From Plantago major (lineage: Eukaryota > Streptophyta > Magnoliopsida > Lamiales > Plantaginaceae), in NCBI GenBank assembly GCA_026545765.1, contig JAIFAC010000229.1, forward strand, positions 62,001 through 126,000: a DNA stretch of 64,000 nt. Direction: 5' to 3'. Of this stretch, positions 59,991 through 64,000 are shown piece by piece. The notes under the pieces were generated by a model. The model was not told where the DNA came from, made no database searches, and was given only the letters and a program-made list of their open reading frames with translations. The translations under genes were made by a program, and so were the position numbers. Numbering within the stretch: the first letter of the stretch is position 1; every line of letters begins with the position of its first letter.

Positions 59991-62900
59991 TAAAACATGG
60001 TAAAAGTGGTCCAAGCAAGTAAAAGAGGAAGTGGTGCAATGAAGGAAACACAAGATCGGTGAATAAATGCTCAGTAGACAGTTAAGACTCAAGATATTGT
60101 GTCATCAACCTGGAGAATTTACTTTTGAGGCAAATGGACATAAAGGTTTCAAGTGTGGGAATGATAACTGATGAATCACATGGGTAATAGAACATGAAGA
60201 TGAGATGGGCAAGAACAACCTTTGTTAAAAGAAGAAGAGGGAGGATAAAACAAAGGTCTGCTTTTCATCTGGGAGAAAGAGTCACACCCGGAGGAGAAAA
60301 GTATATAGCGCCTATGGAGCCCTCTACATGGCTGGTCCAAGAAATCTTTCAATGATATCGAAGTCGAAAGTGGGAAAAGTTGCTGAAAATACATCATGAT
60401 ACGGAGGAAAGGAGAAAGACTTTAAAAGGCACATGATCCCACTGAGACGCCCATGTTGATATAATTAGGGAAAAAAGTCTCAATTAACTTCTCGTGAGAT
60501 ATATGTGAATATCATCGAGAGTACCTATCCTTCATTTGCTGAACTGTATGTGATGGTGCAAAGCAAAGGAGGCCGCCATGCTATGGTTGAAAACAAACAT
60601 AGAGGCTCATGAGATGATGTCCGGATATTCACTGTAAGAACTCGAGAGGAGTAAATGCACTCAGAGTGACCGGAAGTGAAGAGGACGAGGAACCTGGATC
60701 ATGAATTCGTGATTGACGACCAACAATGTCCTAAATCGGGCGAAGCAGGAAGCGTTCTAAAGTGTACAAGCCATAAGAATTATTATGTACTTGGTGTCTC
60801 CCAATCATCTGAAGGAAAGGAATTTATCAAACAAAGAGGTAGGCCCACATTGACAAAGCCCACTACCGCAGCGTGGTGCACGGGAGGCCAACATGAAGCG
60901 GAGTCGCATTAAAAGTCAATTCGAGGAAGCCGATCGGGAGGCAGATTCACGCATCAAGGAGGTACTAATGGGACGATCAATGGAATCAACATGAGAAGTA
61001 TGAGCTGGGAACATTAGGCCGAGATGATGACATACGAATCGAGGTGAGAACGTAAAGGAAAAGAAAAGATTTAACAAAGAAGCTAAATATCCTCACGAGG
61101 ACTCGATCCGAGGTAGCCGAGATCAATGAGAAGGCTATGAAATTCCAAAAAGACGACAAAGGAGAAAAAGAATTGTAAGGATCAACAAACTCTTGCTAAA
61201 GAATGGACACAACTTTATTAATGAAATAAAACAAGAATGGGATCGAGGCAACTTAAAAAAGAACCAAGCAACAGAAGCAAAATTAATATAAAAGGAAAAG
61301 GAAGAAAACTAAAAAAGAAGATCGGAACAACAAAGAGAGGGGGCCGTAGCCAAAATCAGAAGGAATCGGAACATAGATTAAAGGTCACTGTCACTGGGCC
61401 TAGAAGGCGTAATGATGGCGTAAAATCACAAGGAGGAGGCATGTGATTTTGTCGACATGGGAACGGATTCGTCTATCGGGTGATAAGAATGTGGGAGATA
61501 GCAAAACACAATTTCGAGGAGGTGAAACTGTGGATAGAATGGAGGTACACTAAAATACCTGTCGCTGGTCAAAATCAAGTGGATCATGGAAGATGATATA
61601 CTTTAATATTATGTGTTTGGGGCAGAAGAGGCAATAAAGGAACTTAGAAGTGGAAGAGAATGTCGATTTCACATGCATTCAAGAGATTTAAGAAAGAGAG
61701 TATCGGGAGTAGGGAAGCTAGTGGAGTATATATGAGTGATCAAATGTTGACTGGTTTTCGGGAGCGATAGAGCTGTGGGTGGATTGCTAAGTATATGGAT
61801 AGTGAGGTTTTAGGAGAAAGGAAATTTAAAGTAGGAGGAGTAAGAGAGTAAAGGGGTGTGGAGAGGGCGTAAGAAGTTCAAATCAATATGAATATTCATA
61901 TGCTCCAAGGCGAGGATAGTAGGAAGAGGATACTTGAAAATAGTTGGAAACAAGATTCTGGAGAATTCAAGCAGATGAAAATACGTGTTTGCGGTGATTT
62001 CAATGCCGTGAGGGAGTGGAGGAGAGGAAAAGGAAGAACTGGGAGGCAACAGTAGTAGAAGGGATTTTAATAGTCCTTACTAAGAAGTTATTTTGGTCGA
62101 TCTAACATCGACTAGGAGGAAGTTTTCTCGTATAGAGGGAATGGGGAAAGCTCTAGTCGATGGATCGCTTTCTTTTCTCAAGAAGTTTGACGGCAAGATG
62201 GCCGAATCTTATGCAATTGATTGAAACGTAGATTTCGATCACGCCGCTTCCCGTGATAGTGCTATTAAAGGAGGATTGGGGACCCCGCCTTAGTTCATCA
62301 ACAGTCGGGTTCGAAAAGGAGTTCATGTTCATTGTAAAAAATTATTGGGACGTAAGATGCACATACGGATGTAAAAGCCTTAGGTTACCGAAAACCTAAG
62401 CTATTGAAAAGAAGATTAAAGGAATGGAATGTGGATCGAAATTGAGGATTGATAAAAATTCGAACATACTGCGGGATGAATCGAATAAGGAAGATATGCT
62501 ATCGGAGGAACTTATTGCGAACGATCGAATGGAGATCGATCCGTGTGAGGCAAAATCAGTTCGTCGCGTCGGGATTCTAAGGTCGGGCCGGAGTATTCAG
62601 GTCGGAAGCAGTATCAAGAGGATCAAGGACTGTCGACTTTCACATCGATTACCACGATACCACCGAGCTTAAATGCCTACCGAATGAAGGTTGAATGAGG
62701 AGAAGAAGCTGAAGAGAAAATGGATCATGATGGCGACGCTAACACAAGCTTCTTCCACGGCTAATATTGAATCCAGAAGAAGAAGGAATGCTATTCATGG
62801 AATCCGACCGATGGAAATGCCATTCGAGGAAGTAAGTGAGGTGGATAAGTGGCATTAGAACTATTTTGCAAAATTCTCATTTCAACAAAAAATGCCTAAT

Positions 62901-64000
62901 ATGTCAGGTGAGGTTTGAAGTATTCTATTCGACAAAAATGTAGAGAGAGGCGCTTGAAAAAATGTTTGAACCCAAGAGATTAAGGAAGCTACGATGAATT
63001 GTGGAATTGATAAGAAAGTCTGCCCCGATGGATTTAGTGGACAATTCTTCCATCAAGCCGGAGGTGATTAAAATGATGTACATAGAGTGTTCATGGAATT
63101 TCACAAGAACTTGAAGCTTTGCAAAAGGTATGAACAAATACTTTTATTACTTCTTCACCTAAGGTATTAAATCTTAATATTAGTGAGTATAGACTCCATC
63201 CTATCGGTGAATGATATAAAATCTGTCCAAAGCCTTTTCGTTTTAGGTGTTAGGGAAAGGTCTTAGAGAGAAAATTATTTTGAAACCAATCTACTTATAG
63301 GTGATATAGGAACATTCTTGATGGAGTGCTCATTGCTAATGAAATCATCGAAGGTTAAGAAAAAGAAAAAGACTCTTATGCTAAAACTTCACTCTTTGAA
63401 AATGCATGACCAGCTGAAATGGGTCCTTTTTCTTTTGATATGGATGAGTCTTAGTTTGGAAGAAGTTTGATAGGTCGATTAGAGAGTGTGTTTTAATGTG
63501 TCAATGTCGGTTTTAATGAATGGGAGCCCCACAAAGGAATTTATGATCCATAGAGGGCTGCACAAGGGGACCCATTATCCCATTTCTTATATCCTATCAG
63601 AAGCGGAAGCGGTTAAGCCGCATGATTAAAAAGCATGTGTTGGAAAGATTTAATCCTATTCTTGTAGGAAAGAAAATCTAAATTCACACTTATTAATTGG
63701 CGATGACACCCCTCATTATGGTGAAGCATGAGAAAATTTTTCAAACAATCAAAGGAGTCTTTGAGCTTAACTCGGGGCTAAAATAAATTCTCAAGAAAAG
63801 TAGTCTCATGGGGTCGATGTAATTTAGTCAAAGTTTCTTCTTGGGCAAGTTTCAATTGTCAAGGGGTCAGGTCCTTTTCCTATTTAGGAATACCGTGGTG
63901 GAAAAGCAAAGATAGAAAGATGTATAAAGGTCATGGAAAAGTTTGAGAAAAAGATGTCATTGTAAAATATGCTCGCTTCTAAAGCAGAAATCATACGACT
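59991..64000 (+). mobile_element. Third LINE, badly scrambled, truncated by the window edge
   Basis: From about 61590 the plus strand can be read, across many frames, as an L1-type ORF2. Endonuclease pieces are VDFTCIQEI-like, CGDFNAVREW at about 61990, and SSRWIAFLFSRSLTARWPNL at about 62150. RT pieces are DLVDNSS (from PDGF), ECSWNFTR, a degraded RQGDPLSPF at about 63560 (CTRGPIIPF) and an ADD-type site reading IGDDTPHYGEA-like text near 63700. The segment 59991-61580 is Lys/Arg/Gly-rich and stop-ridden and is probably ORF1 (for example KGKGRKLKKKIGTTKRGGRS). Frames change every 20-60 bases. The 5' end is not defined. Confidence 0.7.

Noticed and set aside
1..64000. tRNA, rRNA, CRISPR arrays, organellar DNA insertions or bacterial operons
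   Set aside because: None was recognised; the repeats present are transposon-derived and irregular.

Overview
The window is nuclear DNA of a flowering plant, most likely a eudicot. The evidence is intron-containing plant genes (an organellar mTERF cluster, a ZFPL1-type RING protein, the spindle-checkpoint WD40 protein BUB3, and a plastid ClpR1-like Clp subunit) set among plant Copia, LINE, hAT and Stowaway-type elements. No prokaryotic, organellar or CRISPR features were seen.

Layout. 1-1954: the 5' end (LTR, primer site, start of gag) of a minus-strand Copia element that runs off the left edge. 1955-4230: AT-rich spacer with a 40-bp-arm hairpin and an old Gypsy-LTR-like remnant. 4319-9175: an mTERF cluster: one nearly intact gene with a single in-frame stop, a 3'-end fragment fused to a DUF936-type exon, and a decayed third copy. 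10128-15869 (minus): a nine-exon ZFPL1 homologue. 16178-18326: a candidate TIR element holding a MAP70-like gene fragment, an array of a short A-rich motif and a fold-back repeat. 18487-40711: one LINE broken by three later insertions, each with a clean target-site duplication: a solo Copia LTR (TSD tggac), a non-autonomous hAT (TSD tccatgtg) and a complete 14.8-kb Copia element (TSD atttg). 41724-47980: a second LINE with a 19-bp TSD. 49241-52577 (plus): BUB3. 54522-59064 (minus): ClpR1-like gene. About 60000-64000: a third, badly scrambled LINE running off the right edge.

The host genes form no shared pathway: mTERF (organelle gene expression), ZFPL1 (cis-Golgi), BUB3 (spindle checkpoint) and ClpR1 (plastid protease core) are independent housekeeping loci.

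The main caution is sequence quality. BUB3 and the ClpR1-like gene keep most splice sites and almost all expected residues, yet carry many one- or two-base indels. In the transposons, paired repeat copies disagree mainly where one reads CAG or CTG and the other reads CG or CCG. Such CHG sites are methylated in plant transposons, so a base-calling artefact is more likely than mass gene death. No convincing new biological system was found; the most unusual pieces are the exon-intron-like units in the env position of the Copia element and the MAP70-bearing TIR element.
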